NCBI RefSeq assembly: GCF_004664715.2
Contig: NC_051068.1
Span: 54,942,953 to 55,006,952, forward strand
Source: Peromyscus leucopus
Taxonomy: Eukaryota; Chordata; Mammalia; Rodentia; Cricetidae
Length of the DNA: 64,000 nucleotides
Direction: 5' to 3'
In this document: positions 1 through 13,174 of the stretch, in pieces
Layout: every line of letters begins with the position of its first letter
How positions within the stretch are numbered: the first letter of the stretch is position 1
Made by a program: the position numbers and the translations under genes
Notes under the pieces: generated by a model
The model's input: the letters and a program-made list of their open reading frames with translations, nothing else
Databases searched by the model: none
Told to the model about the DNA's origin: nothing

Positions 1-88
1 CAATCAAGGCTACTTTACAGACATTAAAACGTATACTTATATATGTTACAAGTATTTTCCTGAACATTTCAGCATATGCTTTAATTAA

Positions 89-410
89 TGTTTCAATTGT
101 TGTGATAAAATACCAAGACCATAAAGAACTTGTAGAGGAAAGAGTTTATTTCATCTTATAACTTTCAGATCACACTATTGCTGAAGGAAGCCGTGGCAGA
201 AATGTTGAGTAGGAGCTGACGCAGAGTTCATGAAGAATTTTGCTCATCTCCTTTTCTTATAGCACCCAGAACAAACAGAACTAACAGGGGCGTCAGTGCC
301 CCAAACAAATGGACCCTCCTGCATTCATCATCAATCAAGAAAACGCACTACAGGCCTGCCCACAGGCAAGTCTTGTGGAGGCATTTTCTCAGTTGAGAGC
401 ATTATCTTCC
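89..410 (-). mobile_element. Rodent MaLR-type LTR (MT group), truncated
   Basis: Read on the plus strand this begins with the reverse complement of a MaLR LTR end (ttgtgataaaataccaagacc, then agagtttatttcat) and continues through the block that normally contains 'ggcattttctcagttgag' near 385-400. The same repeat recurs at 14131, 18629 and 20918, which supports a dispersed family. The element is non-coding, and the right end is lost around 405-415. The exact subfamily (MTD-like is my best guess) is not certain. Confidence 0.65.
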
Positions 411-494
411 CAAATAAATGTAAATCACTAAGACAGCATAAAAATGACAAAATGCTTACCTGTGAAAAATGCTTATTTTTTCAAAATGACTCTT

Positions 495-509
495 GAAAGA
501 ATAATTTTT
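495..509. repeat. Left target-site duplication of the L1/4.5SI insertion
   Basis: The 15-mer gaaagaataattttt is repeated exactly at 1888-1902. It sits immediately outside the T-rich (antisense poly-A) end of the L1, as expected for an L1-endonuclease insertion. Confidence 0.9.
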
Positions 510-1844
510 TAAGTTTTTTTTATTTTATTTTATAATACTATTCAGTTCTACATAATAGCCACAGATTCCCTTGTTCTCTCCCTTCCTGCCCCCCTCCCCT
601 TCCCCCCAGCCCACTCCCCATTTCCACCTCCTCCAGATCAAGGTCTCCCCCGAGGACTGGAATCAACTTGATAGACTCAGTCCAGGCAGGTCCAGTCCCC
701 TCCTCCCAGATTGAGCCAAGCGTCCCTGCATAAGTCCCAGGTTTCAAACAGCTAACTCATGCAATGAGCCCAGGACCTGGTACCACTGCCTAGATGCCTC
801 CCAAACAGATCAAGCCAATCGAATGTCTCACCTATTCAGAGGGCCTGGTCCAGTTGGGGGCCCCTCAGCCCTTGGTTCATAGTTCATGTGTTTCCATTCA
901 TTTGGTTATTTGTCCCTGTGCTTTATCCAACCTTGGTTTCAACAATTCTCGCTCATATAAACCCTCCTCTTTCTCGCTAATTAGACTCCCAGTGCTCCAC
1001 CCAGGGCCTAGACGTGGATCTCTGCATCCATATTCCTCTGTCCTTGGATGGGGTTTCTGGCCCAACTATTAGGGTGTTTGGCCATCCCATCACCAGAGTA
1101 GGTCAGTCCCGGCTGTCTTTCAACCATTGTCAGCAGTCTTTTGTGGGGGAATCTTTGTGGATTTCTATGGGCCTCTTTAGCACTTTGTTTCTTCCTTTTC
1201 TCATGTGGTCTTCATTTACCATAGTCTCATTCCTTGTTATTCCTCTCTGTTCTTGATCCAGCTAGGATCTCCCACTCTCTTTCCCTCGACCCTTGCCCTT
1301 CATTGCTCCCACTCATGTTCAGGCTATTCATGTAGATCTCATCCATTTCTCCGTGTCTTTCTTGGGGTCCTGTTTTCCAGGTAGCCTCACTGGTGATGTG
1401 AGTAGCAGTCCAGTCATCCTTGTTCCATATCTAGCACATCCTATGAGTGAGTACATACCATATTTGTCATTCTGAGTCTGGGTTACCTCACTCAGGATGA
1501 TTTTTTCTAGATCCATCCATTTGCCTGCAAACCTCATGATGTCATTGTTTTTCTCTGCTGAGTAGTATTCCACTGTGTATATGTGCCACAATTTATTTAT
1601 CCATTCTTCAGTTGAAGGGCATCTAGGTTGTTTCCAGATTTTGACTATTACAAACAATGCTGCTATGAACATAGCTGAGCAAGTGATCCTGTGGTATGAT
1701 TGAGCATTTCTTGGGTATATGCCCAAGAGTGGTATAGCTGGATCTTGGGGGAGATTGATTGCCAATTTTCTAAGAAAGCACCATATTGATTTCCAAAGTG
1801 GTTGTACAAGCTTGCATTCCCACCAGCAGTGGAGGAGAGTTCCC
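510..1844 (-). mobile_element. 5'-truncated LINE-1: 3' UTR plus end of ORF2
   Basis: The element lies on the minus strand. Its tail is the T-rich stretch at about 510-540, followed by a C-rich tract at 585-625 that is the antisense of the G-rich polypurine run typical of rodent L1 3' UTRs. From about 1330 to 1846 the minus strand encodes the end of ORF2 (reverse transcriptase/endonuclease protein), with the familiar peptides [28 protein letters not shown] and WIYTVEYYS-like (WHIYTVEYYS). The catalytic domains are absent because the copy is 5'-truncated, so it is dead. The same C-terminal peptide occurs in the L1 at 49178-51150. The junction with 4.5SI-derived sequence is at about 1844/1845. 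Confidence 0.9.
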
Positions 1845-1887
1845 ATGGCTCAGCCGTTAAAGGCTAGGCTCACAACCAAAAATATAG
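1845..1887 (+). pseudogene. 4.5SI small-RNA fragment fused to the L1, inverted orientation
   Basis: Positions 1845-1886 match rodent 4.5SI RNA (a B2-related, Pol III-made nuclear RNA) from about nt 11 to nt 51 as I recall it. Key blocks are atggctcagccgttaa and ggctaggctcacaacc, then aaaaatata, with one extra A after gttaa. The 4.5SI sense strand is the plus strand, opposite to the L1 sense strand. The fragment ends one base before the right target duplication, so it entered in the same event as the L1. It lacks the first ten and the last roughly 47 nt and cannot be a functional gene. Confidence 0.85.
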
Positions 1888-1902
1888 GAAAGAATAATTT
1901 TT
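1888..1902. repeat. Right target-site duplication of the L1/4.5SI insertion
   Basis: Exact copy of 495-509. Together the two copies delimit one insertion of about 1.38 kb that includes both the L1 and the 4.5SI piece. Confidence 0.9.
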
Positions 1903-1941
1903 ATTCAAGAAAATGCGACTCAAAATAATTTTTCAAGTAGA

Positions 1942-1943
<2 letters not shown>

Positions 1944-1991
<48 letters not shown>
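1944..1991. repeat. (TG)n microsatellite
   Basis: About 24 uninterrupted TG units. It abuts the 3' end of a minus-strand ID-like SINE and probably grew from that SINE's tail. Confidence 0.95.
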
Positions 1992-1992
<1 letters not shown>

Positions 1993-1994
<2 letters not shown>

Positions 1995-2064
1995 GTACTG
2001 AGGATTGAATCTAAATTTCTGTATAATAGGCAAGCATTCTACAACTAAGCTATATCATAGCCCA
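1993..2064 (-). mobile_element. ID-like SINE fragment
   Basis: The plus strand reads tggtactgaggattgaatc, then ggcaagcattctacaactaagc. This is the reverse complement of a tRNA-Ala-derived ID element, including box A (tagctcagtggtagagc-like) and box B (ggttcaatcc-like). It is diverged. It could be the 3' ID half of a B4-type SINE. Confidence 0.7.
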
Positions 2065-2065
2065 A

Positions 2066-4046
2066 ACAATAAGTCTTCTATTGAAGATGACAAATTTTCT
2101 ACCAATTATGTTATGAAGGAACATTTTCAATGCTGCCTGAAGGCATTTATTTGAGAATATGTGGGATTTTTAGTAACATTTTATAAGACAAACAATATTT
2201 TCTGTTTAATATCTCTAATAATCCAATTCTGGTTGGAGTTTAAATTGCAAGCAAGAACATGGTTTTGTTATTCAAAATTTTCTGTTTTAATCCAGAATAG
2301 GCATTTATTTATTCTGTGTTCTTAAATTAATGTTAAAATAATTGTATTTTAAATTCCTTTCCATATGTGAGTTCTGAATGCAGAAGCATATAATAGACTT
2401 TCACTTCATCAAATAGTTTATTTTTGCTAAAAAAGATAAATGTTCATTCTTATTTGGTTCTAGGAAAAATCTCCACATGTTTTACAGAAACTATTTCTTA
2501 GATTCAACATAAAGGAGACACATCTTTAAACATAGGGTGACAGCCAGCTAGGGAAAACCTCACAGACCTGGTATTACACCATGCTGTCCGCTAGCAGAAT
2601 AGGAGCCGGTCGCCATAAATGGATGTTCCTGTTTCAAATATAAACTCTAGAAATCTAAGGAAATCTCTGGATTTACTGAGAAGAAAGTGAACACCTTACC
2701 TTGTTTTGATCTTGCTGGTGTCTTCCTCAGTTTCATATAATTCCATATTCAGTTTTGTTTATAAACACTGCTACCAATTTATCAGAGCCTTTTCCTACAG
2801 TAAATGACAAATAGTTATTTTCATTCATGGTTTAAAGCACCCAGTTTTCAACACATTCTGCAATATAGAGTATGAATTCAATATTTTCTAATATAATAAA
2901 TACAGTATTTCAGACTTAAGAATAAGCAACATTGACAGATTATTATGGATGTATTCAATGATGTAGGATCAATCAAACACAAAAAATGAATGAATATATG
3001 CTTTTATCTTCATTTTAAACAGAGAGCATTTTTGTTTATTACACATATATAGATACATAAAACTCATATTCATATTTAAGTACTGAAAATGTCAATAATA
3101 TGTAACTAAATGTTAAGCCAACAACACTTCACCACAGAATTAACCACTATTTTCCAGTGATTATATTAATTTTTAGAAAACTCTTGTTTCTGTGTAGAAT
3201 CTATGGACTGTATTTGTACACATGTATGTATGATTAGGAACATATTATAGTTATTTGTGCCTCATTAAGTTAAAGATACAAATGAAATATATAAGCGACA
3301 TTAGCTGTAATTTTATTATTTTTTCTTCTCCTGCCCATGCGATCCCTGTTCCATATCTCCTAAATTACCTTTTCCTTGTTTTAAGCATCCTCATGAATAT
3401 CTTCCTCATGGTCAGCAGTGAGTCCAGAGAATTTGTTTTCATGTATAATTGGTAGTTTGTTTGCCAACTATAATGACATTTGCTCAGCTTGTTACTCTTT
3501 ACTACTTGAGTTCTCCCTGTTCAAGATCCATGCAAGCATTGAATTTTCCAACCAGTTCCATAACAACACTACACAGCAGTGACCGTGATGCACTGTCTTC
3601 TCACATGACATCACAGTGTCAGCTGACTCAAAGCATAGCTCTTTTTTTTTTTTTTTCCTCTGAGCTGGGAAGGTCTTCTGAAAATGTCTACTGTCATCAT
3701 AAGCTGGTCATTAGTGCGAACTATTTGGCATTAATTTTCACTGAGTTTATGCACAGTCTGTCTTCTGCTCTCCAAGAAATCTTCAATATATTACCACCAT
3801 GAAAATCAGAGCAGGGAATCCAAACCTCTACCAATAGATCATGAAGTGCCTGCATTCCAGTAGTGGGCTTGGCTTGGAATCATTGGGATATCTAACAGCT
3901 TGAACTACGAACTCACTTACAGTCCAAAAGAAGATGACTTTTTCACAAAAGTTCACTTGAAAGATTGTAATCATCACAATAGTTCAACAACTTAGGATTT
4001 GTTTTTAATTTACTGGGGAATTATTTTAACACTATAAAAAGAAACT
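2066..4046. other. Unassigned AT-rich DNA
   Basis: No gene, RNA or repeat recognised. Short open frames at 3255-3455 and 3449-3802 lack recognisable protein similarity and codon-like composition. A T15 run lies at about 3643-3656. Confidence 0.5.
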
Positions 4047-4047
4047 C

Positions 4048-4282
4048 TGGATCTTGAGAGATGGCTCCTCAGTTAAGAGTAGTTACTGTTCTTGCAGAGG
4101 ACCCAAATTCATTTCCCAAGGCTAACTGGTGGCTCACAACCATCCTTATCTCCAGTTCCAGGGGATCTGACACTCTTCTCTGACTTCCACAGATACCAGG
4201 ACTGTGCATGACTGTACCACAGGTACTCATGGTACCTGTGTATATGTGTAGGAAAAACACATACATAAAATAAATGAAAAAA
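4048..4282 (+). mobile_element. B2-type SINE
   Basis: Starts gagagatggctcctcagttaag, and later reads ggtggctcacaaccatc, then ctccagttccaggggatctg and an A-rich aaataaatgaaaaaa tail. This is the B2 layout: tRNA-derived head, B2 body, AATAAA-containing tail. It is diverged and so old. The minus-strand frame at 4069-4266 is only a shadow. Confidence 0.8.
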
Positions 4283-4286
4283 TTTT

Positions 4287-7200
4287 TAAAGTGAACTTAA
4301 TTGATGCATATTTACAATGGTTTTCATTTCATTTTCTAACACTGCAGTCCTGTGATATTTATGAGATATTGGCCTTGTTGGTTCCACATTTTATAATTAT
4401 CTATTTTAACACTGAACCAGATATATCTGTGAGGCTGAAATACAGCTTATTCTTTGTCTCCATTTATTATGGTATAGGAGATACTTTTAAAGTTGTTGTG
4501 ACAAAAACTCGAAACTCTGAAGTGATTATATTTTTTCAAACAATGGACCTCAAGCTTCTTGAGCAAAATGTTATGTGAAAAAAAATGTATAGATTACTTA
4601 ATCAAAGTCACATGTGATCATGAGTGTTGCTACTGTTTTCAATATGAAATATTTACAGAGTGCTTCCTGTGAGTCCCACACTTGGAAGGCCCATTATCTC
4701 TGTCTAAAAAAATCAAGTATAAAATTCAGAAGAAGAAAATATGTCATTCAGCTTTCTTACATGAGAATCTGAATATATTATAGCACATTTTTTGAATTCT
4801 ACAGGTCAGACTGGTATTGGGAAGAAAAACATAAATTCTGTTAGACACAGTAAATGATAGGCCTGCAAGAATGCTAAGAAGTGTCCCAGAAATGTGGCCT
4901 GGTGATCTTTTTATCAGGAATAGTGAGTCTGGAATTATATCCTTGCTGCCAGATTCAAAGCAATTCAACAGTGAATGGGAAATAAGGAATAGAGACAGCA
5001 AGTGCATAGAAAAAGTCAGAGAAGTTCAAAGAAACTCAGCATATCACAATATTTGAAAGGGTACTTCAATGGAAAAGAGTATCGTGTGTACAGACAGCTG
5101 AAGGGAAAACTCAAACGGGGATGTCATGAAAGCAGAATCAGTAGGATTCAGATGGCTAAACTGGGATCATTCTGTTCATTAAAGCCCTAGAGAAGAGGTT
5201 CAAACACGTGGACATTTATTAACGTGGGGCCAAGTTGAGGTCCTTTTCATGAGATGAGTCAAGTCTACCCTGATAATCTAATAATTAGTTTGAGGGACAT
5301 CAATCAGGTGCTAAGTAGTGGCTGAAAGGAAGGAGAGAGTAAGTTGCTAAGAAAAATCATGAAGTTGCTGATCAAAACAGAGATGTATGTGGCTAGCGAG
5401 CATAAATATCCAGTGGGGCAACCCTGCTGGATGACACGAACCCTATGCCTGGCCCAGGCATCTTGAATGGCCAAGACAAAGACACTTAGTTTCTAGTGTT
5501 GCTGGATATATTGAGCCAGTGAAATTGAATTATTATGGAGTTTAATCTTGATCAAGAGAATATCAATGATTAGGTAAGTAGTATAGTAGAAGATAGTCTG
5601 ATCACCCAAAAGATTCCTAAAGTTATTTTTTTCAAGTATAGCTTTTGACTATTATGATTTAAAAAGGCCTTAGAAACTAGAATAATTCAAAACCACAGGA
5701 GAAAGACAAAGATAATCTTGTTAAAATTATCTATGCAAGAAGGGATTCAGCCAGAAGCCCCCTCAGGAGAAATTGAGTGAGCATCTCTCTGCTCTTTAAG
5801 GAGGCCTGTGGCTAGTTAATATTGGCGTTATAACTTCATCTTCTATAAAATGCTGTGACCTTTCCTTTGAGGAAAATCTTCAAAGAGATAGCTGTGAATG
5901 TAGTGCTTTAATTAAGCCAATCTTTCCTTTATATCCCTGATCTTATATTTGAATATGTCCTATGGAGAATTGGCTATGGTATAAAAATGTTTATAGTCCC
6001 TTTTTATTACTTTTATTATTATATCTCTGAAATGTGTATTATATGGAACAATAAATTTATCGTCACATCCTAACAAAAAACATGGCTCTATTGTTTATCA
6101 AATTGTTATTAACTATATGAAAAATAACATAACAACTGAAAATTTATGCATGATTTTGTGTGTGCTGAGTTATTATAAGAATCCACATAGATAAAAGATG
6201 TGGGTGCACTCACCTAGCAAGTGGCAAGTCTTAGTCAACCAAGTATAAGTCTATAGGTTAAAGATCTTGACTTCCTAAAATTAAACTATGAAGCAATGAT
6301 AGGTCATTATTGGCATGTGAGTCAAGAAATAATAAATTCCTTTAAATTTTGAGGCTTTGCAATCATATGACATACCAAGATTTTTAGGACCCTGGTGGCA
6401 TGGGGATTAGCATCACTTTGCTTTGTCACATGTTTTGTGTATAGTTTCCAGGCAGAGCATCACTTCTGGTTAAGGGCTTCCCAATTACTGTCACTCATTC
6501 CCACCACTAGCCAGGATTTGCTTCAATCAGGCTCATTTAAACAATGACACAAATGTGTTTCTAGCAATATGGAAATGTAGGCTTTTTTTCTGGCAGTCTC
6601 GTTGGGTAGTAATGTTTACTGCAAGTGATATAAAAGGAAAATTTTCAGAGAGAAATGAAGATTCTGTAACAAATTTCCACTGACTAATGTCTGCCTAGTG
6701 TAAATATAGAACAAGTTGGGAAGCACTGACAAAATTAGGTTTTATATGAGTGAAGAGAAATCATTTTACTATACTTCAGAGGAAAATAACTCCAGACAAC
6801 ATAATGACTTCTGTATGTCAATATCTAATACATACCAGAAAAAGCTGCAAACAGTATTTTTCCCTCATGCCTACAGGGAAAATATCAACTTCCTATATCA
6901 TAGTAAACAAGAAGATAATTGGAGGTAAAGCAAAAGTGGTGATGATGTCAGCTAGAAAGAGGAGTCACTGGGAAAAGAGAAGTTTGCAGGGCTTGGTGTG
7001 ATAAAGAAAAGGAAAACAGATGGGATGAAACGCCACAGTAGTCTCCTTGCCTATCGGAAGGAAGGGGGAAAAAACCTGTCAACAGTACCGGAAAATGTCA
7101 CCAAATGTCAGAAACAGAACTTCTGCAAACTAAAGAACATTTTCCTAGAGATAAAGCTTGCTGCACAAATCCATTGAAACTCTATAAATCAAATGCATTG

Positions 7201-10200
7201 TACAGGAGCGTTCAATAGGCAAGAATGTCAACATTAATAATCAGAGTCAAATAAAACTTCCAAGTGAGAGAAGGTTAGAATTCTAGATGAGAATGGTTAG
7301 GGAACAGAGCACAAGAAAGAAATAAGATGTTGGGGAGTCACTAAAAACGTTAGAGTTGGTGGAAAAGAAATCCTTTACCTGTGTGGGTAGCACTTCAGTG
7401 ATCTCCCATGGAACCTGATTACACACCAGCCACTCTGCAAGCCCCTTACAAAATGATGTCACTTTTTCCTCTCAAAAGCAATTTTACAAACGTGTATCTG
7501 TTCTCACATACAGTGAAGAAGACTAGACAAAATGCTTGTAGAAACTGACCAGAGGATGCTTTAAGGCAGAACACACTGTTGTGAAATGTATTAGGTATAT
7601 TAATTCCACTGCATTATAATTCTTCTGCTCTACTTATGAGATAGTAATATTATGATTTTTTATATATATTGAGACTTCAGAGTTAGTTTTAGTGGTGTTT
7701 CGATGTACAAAATAATGAGAAAATTTTATAGACAAAGTATAATTCTGTAGTAAATGCTGAAATGCAAGTCTGCTTTGCAGTTGTGAAAATCAAATCTGAG
7801 TAAAGGGCTCTAAACTGCTAATAAACAACAAAAGGTGAGGTCCTACCAACTGGCCAATTTGACCCCAATAGAAACTCATTTCAGGCCCTGGAAAGGTAGT
7901 AGTGATTTAGTCATAAATAATTTGACCTCTGTGCAGGACTATGAGCAAAGCCAGTAAAACCTTACAAAATATTTGAAAAAAAAAAAAAACCATGAGATTT
8001 TTTTTTTAATTTCAGCCTCTGCTGAGCTTTATTCTGGCAATAATCAGTCAAAGTGTAACTGCTAAAGGCTACTTCATAATGAAACAATATCATCTGCACA
8101 GAGACAGATAATTATCTTCTAATTTATGGTGGTAGGAGATATTATCTTCAAATTTTTTAAATCAAGGAATTAGTTATCCAACTTATTTTCTACCCTACAT
8201 TGATCATATTAACAACATGGCCTCCTGAGTGACATCACTCATTACATAATGTAATTCTGAGATGGGAGGGAGGTAGTAAGATATTCATCCCCAAGGTGAT
8301 GCTGCACAGATCAACTTGTTCATCATAGTCTGTGGCAGAAAAATAAAAGTACAGATATGCAGACCTGATATTCTCTTCCAACACAGACAGTTAAGAGGGC
8401 CCTGATCTTATATATGCTTTTAAAGCTCTGCTTAACTTGAGCCATATACAAAACTATGAAAATGATTATTTCAAGAGGATGGAGCATCTTCTGAGTATAA
8501 GATTAGAAGGGGTTTTAACATAAAAATAGCAGTAGCACCATTCCAAAAAGAATTCTAATGTACTATGTGCATGAAGATTTTTTTTAAATGAGCTGATCAA
8601 AATGCTAAATGATTTTAAGTGTGGTTACACCTTCTGAATTCTGTAACTGCATCAACATACACACTCGTCATTTATTCATGTCTAAATCTGTTTGAAATAA
8701 TAGAAAACACACAATGCAAATAGTTTCACTAGAGTCTTAGGATTCAAGACTCCCAAGAAAAGAAGACCCATAAGGATTTCCAAATATAATTAGACAGGGA
8801 AAGGGGCAATAATTGTCCAGAAATTTGAAGAGTGGTTCAGAAAAGAATCTCCTGAAAAAACAAAAGCTTCTTTCTGAGAGAGACTAGCTGGGGCTTGAGA
8901 ACCTTTCTAAGCCAGGGGTTTCTGTCATATGAAGGACGGAGTGGAAATCTGTGACAGCCATTCTCATACAAATTTTCTGTCTAGAAGGAATGCCTGCACA
9001 GTGCCCAGAGAGCTTCCACTTGACACAGAGTAGGGAAACTGCACATCTGAAATGTAAGTTATTCTTGCCTCCTCTTATTCTAAATAAAATATGTTTATTC
9101 AGTGTGGTCAGTCAATTTGCCTTGTTTTTATGTGACCTATTTAAGAGACATTTTGGTTTGATATACATATAACTTTTACACTACATGTATGCATTTCTCC
9201 CAATCTCTGTTGCTTCTATATACTCTATACAGGGGTCGTTTTCACCTGCCTGACTAAGTCACCCGCTAGCTGTCTCAGGACACATCTGTTCCTCAGTGGT
9301 CTATTCTATCCAATAGATTAGCTCATGTTTCCCCTTTTGTTAAGTCATGCTACAGCTCCTTAAGCTTGGATTAAACCCTCTTCCCATGGTCCAAGGGAAG
9401 CTTATACCTAGACCTGTGCATTTCCCTTACCTGCTGTCACCGAAATGGGACAGAATTCTTGCTTTATATGCTTTCATTGTCTCAGGTATGTGACTAAGAA
9501 CAGAATATAAGTATGAGTTTATATTAGAATATGCAAACATATAAAGGAATATAATACTGTCTTAGATCTTACTGACACCCCATAGTTTGAGGTAAAGAAG
9601 TTGCTTTTAATTATGAGTGCATATTACAGTATTTTAGTATTCCTGAAATTGATACTAACAGGATCATCTTGAGTCTTCTCCTCTTGTTTTTCTCTATTTA
9701 ATGTTGTCTTCAGAAGGAGATTAATGTTCAAAAAACAGCAAAATTTTCAATTTCAATTTATTCTAAAGTATCAGTCTCTAAGTAAAAGTTAACAAAGAAA
9801 AAGTAGAGATGTAATGTCCTTGATAAATATATAGAAAGAAGTATTCAACTCGAGCCATTACACTTTTCAGAGTGATATTTATCTGAAGTAAAAATTAGTT
9901 TAAGAAAATGCATGTACCTCATATTAAAAGAAATGTGAGAAAAATCATACACTTTATGAATATTTTAGCAAGCCAATACAATTATTTGTAATAAAAAATA
10001 ACACAAAAATATAGAATGCAAGTGTTAAATGGTCAATGGTCATTATGATATTCCTGTAAGAGTAAAAAAATAGTATTTATAATCTGACACATGACACAGT
10101 CACCGTAGAAATTGTGTTTAGGACTAGAGGGAATATAATATTATTTACATAGTGGGTAGAAAAGTAATATACACATAAAATAAAATAAATTATATAAATT

Positions 10201-10361
10201 TTACTAAGACATATATTTTAACTGAAATTTCAGTAGAGGCTCCCCTACAAGTGGCCATCTAGATTTGAATGTTAATTTAAAATCTGAAAAGATCCAAGTT
10301 ATAGAATAGTTAGAACTGTCCGATAGACATTGAAAATCATCTGGAATATAGACCTCTGAGC
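4287..10361. other. 6 kb of unassigned AT-rich DNA
   Basis: No supported gene, RNA gene or recognisable young repeat. All open frames are under 100 codons, overlap one another in different frames and carry no known motif. Small A and T runs at 7977-8012 are the only simple sequence. Ancient, unrecognisable repeats may be present. Confidence 0.5.
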
Positions 10362-10660
10362 ATACCTTTGGGGAATTATCCTGACTACATTAGTTAAGAT
10401 GAGAGGGCATGATGACTGTGCATGGGATCCAGTACTGTATGAATACAGACAAAGAAAAGAGCAACAACATGCATTCATCTCTCTTTACTCTCAGATTGTA
10501 AACACAATTTGGCATGTTTTAAGCATCTGCTACACTGGCTTCTCTGCCATATCATGATAGACTGTACACTCGGACTATGTGAGTCAGAACAAACCTTTGT
10601 CCCTTAAGTTGATTTTGTCAGAATATTTTATCTCAGCCTCAGGAAAAGAAACAAACACGA
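10362..10660 (+). mobile_element. Rodent MaLR-type LTR
   Basis: The 3' half carries the family landmarks: atgatagactgtacactcgg, acaaacctttgtcccttaag, then ttttgtcagaatattttatc and caggaaaagaaac. These correspond to the poly-A-region end of a rodent MT/ORR1-group LTR. The AATAAA position has decayed (aacaaacc). Non-coding solo LTR. The left boundary is approximate. Confidence 0.6.
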
Positions 10661-13082
10661 GGGGAAAATAGAAAAATAACTTTTTTTAACCTGAGATTCT
10701 CTAATTCCCTCAAGGCATCCTAAAATCAATACATTTGGGTATTAAAAGTATTACTTAAAAGCCACCTTTATTTTTAGAAAATTGACATCATATATGCTTG
10801 TGAGACTTAGAGAGTTTGTTTATTTTGTCACTGAATTGTTATACCTCTGGAGTTTTATAAGACTGACTAATTTGACTTAAATTTTACAACTTAGGTATTT
10901 TAAGGTTCATGGAATACTAAAAAAAGAAAACAAAAACAGATGTGCATGTTCTGATAACTACTCAATATAATTTGACAAAGAAGAAAAGTCATATTAAAGA
11001 CTAGGACTGGTGTTATGTTTAGCCTGAAACTATGTGCCCTAAAAGGTATTCAAGGGCAGTACAAAGTAACCAGTGTATATGAAATAAGACAAGTTAAAAA
11101 CTTTCTTGTAAAACAGAAACTATAGGTTCTGATCATGATGGATAGCCTGTCACAGAGTCAATTACTGTAAATGTTTATTGCAATTTCAACCGAGTCCATC
11201 AAATAAAAGGCTGAGTGAATGACAGCCATTTGACTAGCATTTTCTTAAAGTAGGCGGTAGGCGTGAGGAAAAGAGTTAAGTAGTCAACAGCTTTGTTTGT
11301 TGTGTGGAGAGTTTTCAGTTAACAAAACTATGGTGTCTAGAATGCCACAATGCAGAAGGAAGCTCAGGACTTAATCTCAGAGCTGAAGAAACACTCCAAT
11401 ATGAGCATTTAACAATGGAGAAACACCATCAATTGGATTCCAACTCTGGAAGCTCCATAGAGAGAAAACAGTAATAAACTGAAGGATCTGAGTAGTAATT
11501 TGGAGGCTGTGTGTGGAGGAGAAGGGCTGGCACCCCACAGAAATATTGACAAGGTAATTCAACCAGGTATTTGCTTTGTATTTTGCTTTGTTGGAAAAGA
11601 AGGCAAGCAGAACACATTGCACAGAATATGATCATATTTCGGAACAAGAGACAAAAAGGTTCTGGCAAAGTGTCACAAAGTACCTTTGGCATGGTATCAA
11701 ATCTCCTAGAGTAGCAACCTTCTTCATGCATAGCTAAGTCTTCCATCAGCAGTTTCAGGGGCCATTGCAAATGGAGGCTGAGTGGGGTAAATGCTCATGC
11801 ATTTAGATTTCTTCATTTATACACACATTTGATTAAAAAAAACAGTGATAACTAGGAACTTGTTAGAAAGCTACATCTTATGTGATGCATTTAAGTATGT
11901 GTATATACAAGTAGAAAGAAGAGAATTTATTCCCATTGTTAATTTAAGAATTAATATGGTCCCCTCCAATTGCATGAAAGTGCACAGACATTCTGGCTTG
12001 GTTAAGAATACACACCATTAAATAACCTAGACTTCTGAAATAACAAGTAATAAAATACATGATAAAATACATGACTCAGATTCCTATCACTGCTTTTTCA
12101 TACAGATCACTAATTTTAGACAAACTAACATCAACATTAGTAAAATCAACAAGGTATATTGATGCAAGAGAAGAATGGTTGATCAAAACTAAAAGAAAAC
12201 AAAGCCAAATTGCTCTGACAGAACCTCCTGAGCAAATAGAACATATAAACTTAGGTCAGTCTGGAAATAACTATGAAAAAAAAACCCAGTTAGTCACAGA
12301 TTCGAGTAAGACATGCTTTTGAAAGCACAGGACTTGTTTACCATTTCTGAATAAAAGCATCTTCAGTTTGTCATCAAACTTTTTCATTGGTCCAAACACC
12401 AAAATAATAGAAGCAGAATCACTGGAAGGGACATTAAATAGCCCTAAACCAGGACTCAGGAAAAATACATTCTTGTCTGAGTAAATAAGTCAACCTAGCC
12501 CTTTCTTCTCAGATAAAGAATTAGACACTAAATGGTCAGTATGGACTTTTCCATCTTGGATGAGAAATTTTTGGATTTTAAGAACAATCAAGTTTGTTGG
12601 CAAAAATCTATGCTCAAAATAGAAAAATGTAGAAGTACCCTTTCCATACAGTAGCACATGATTCTTTGTAGGTTCGCTGGCCTCTACAAGGAAAAGAGAA
12701 TGGACTAAGAGCTTTTCTTGTAGGTGGGGATTTGCCATGGCTTTTAGTACTTAGTCATTGCTTATCAGTCTTTCACTGGCCTAGGTCTCTGACTTCCAGG
12801 AAACACCTTGAACATTTAGGAAAATTGCTCCAAATCAGTGGTTCAATGCACTCTGCTTGGGCCTAATAATCAGAATAATCTTCATGTAATTGGCATTGTT
12901 GAGAAGCAACTTGATTCACATAGGTGCAATTAGTAACAAGTGCGTAATCCTCACACTTTAAGATATACACTTGGAGACAGACCTTGATCTAACTTTCTGG
13001 TTTTGTGTTATCTTTTTAAATAGTCTAAGCTTAGTGCTGTGGCTGGTTAGAAATTCTTACTTGCTCTCAACTGGGCAAAATA
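10661..13082. other. Unassigned AT-rich DNA
   Basis: No repeat family recognised. Open frames at 11429-11770 (minus, 113 codons), 12059-12322 (plus, 87 codons) and 12490-12738 (minus, 82 codons) start with ATG but show no motif I recognise, so I treat them as chance frames. Confidence 0.5.
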
Positions 13083-13100
13083 TTCTCTCTCTCTTCCTCT

Positions 13101-13174
<74 letters not shown>

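Noticed and set aside
1845..1887. Functional 4.5SI or B2 gene
   Set aside because: The promoter head and 3' half are missing, and it sits inside an L1 insertion.
12490..12738. 82-codon minus frame starting with ATG, with a fairly protein-like composition
   Set aside because: No recognised motif, no context and no splice signals that I can support. Left in unassigned DNA.
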